57,144 bases of DNA from assembly GCA_026260175.1 (NCBI GenBank), contig JAKCWW010001730.1, positions 6,128 to 63,271 on the forward strand. The letters run 5' to 3'. The position numbers and the translations under genes were made by a program. How positions within the stretch are numbered: position 1 is the stretch's first letter; each line of letters starts with the position of its first letter. This document shows positions 56,851 to 57,144 of this stretch, piece after piece. The notes beneath the pieces were generated by a model. The model saw only the letters and a list, made by a program, of their open reading frames with translations. It searched no databases and was not told the origin of the DNA. This DNA comes from Reticulitermes lucifugus. Its lineage: Eukaryota > Arthropoda > Insecta > Blattodea > Rhinotermitidae.

Positions 56851-57082
56851 GCAAATGTAAATGTAAAGTTGTCCCTATCCACACCAGGAAGGCATATAGG
56901 GGGAGTACAGTTATAGCTCCACTGATTCATAATGTCAGCAACAGACGGATGCGAGTGGTCAACGTCATGGCCTGGCCGCTTTACTCCTTGGGAAATAACC
57001 CTGCTACCCACGGACCAGGAGGCTGCGTGGGCCCCAGAGCCAATCTGGATGTTTTGGAGAAGAGAAAAATCTTCCCGCTACG
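56851..57082 (-). mobile_element. SINE family A
   Basis: + strand order AAAGTTGTCCCTATCCAC, GCCTGGCCGCTTTACTCC, GCGTGGGCCCCAGAGCC and GATGTTTTGGAGAAGAG matches 33675-33975. The tRNA-like head is absent: at about 57083 the sequence switches to SINE B. Confidence 0.75.
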
Positions 57083-57094
57083 TAAAAGGTAAAG

Positions 57095-57144
57095 CAATCC
57101 CATTACAGGCCTGGACAGGCCCTGAGGGTTCCAGGAGGTTGAGG
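57095..57144 (-). mobile_element. SINE family B tail, runs off the window
   Basis: GACAGGCCCTGAGGGTTCC and AGGAGGTTGAGG are the inverse of the SINE B tail at 6128-6165 (CCTCAACCTTCTGCAACCCT). Confidence 0.65.

Overview
This window is nuclear DNA from an animal, most likely an insect. Several repeat families in it (tRNA-headed SINEs, a LINE clade ending in FSRRTLLHGVS-like residues, and foldback repeats that give 'MRFEV..AV.MKI'-type ghost peptides) are ones I associate with cockroaches and termites (Blattodea). That taxonomic call is inference. Genes are split into short exons with GT-AG introns, many of the introns kilobases long. There are two assembly gaps (12856-13816 and 40702-40886).

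Two protein-coding genes can be rebuilt exon by exon, and they converge tail to tail. On the + strand, eight exons (23514-43054) encode the last 499 residues of a receptor tyrosine kinase: extracellular stalk, one transmembrane helix, a juxtamembrane NPQY motif, a complete kinase domain, and a Ser/Pro-rich tail ending with a YLQPL motif. By eye the kinase fits the Trk branch of the Trk/MuSK/Ror group best. All splice phases agree and the joined frame is open to a TGA. The ectodomain exons and start were not found and should lie upstream of, or unrecognised in, this window. On the - strand, seven exons (51830-56521) encode the last 336 residues of DNAJC7, a TPR plus J-domain Hsp70/Hsp90 co-chaperone; its first exons lie beyond 57144.

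The rest is repeat-rich intergenic and intronic DNA. From 1 to about 23500: a deleted Tc1/mariner-like element, LINE fragments, SINEs of at least three tRNA-headed families, foldback elements and much unassigned AT-rich sequence. Inside the kinase gene: microsatellites, three minisatellites (35, 52 and 33 bp units), SINEs (one ending about 35 bp from a kinase-exon acceptor), two hAT-type elements with 8-bp target-site duplications, one of them nested in a LINE, and a nearly perfect foldback element. From 43055 to 51829: the kinase 3' UTR, a LINE RNase H fragment interrupted by one stop codon, and the DNAJC7 3' UTR.

The most interesting non-genic signal is a recurring core shared by several otherwise different foldback repeats: CTGAAGA, a self-complementary stem, GAAA, a very short palindrome, then a strand pairing with bases just before CTGAAGA. 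This is the layout of a minimal type I hammerhead ribozyme, as carried by Penelope-like retroelements. At least three copies (14267-14312, 29229-29273 and 55596-55638) keep both the conserved core and a pairing stem I.
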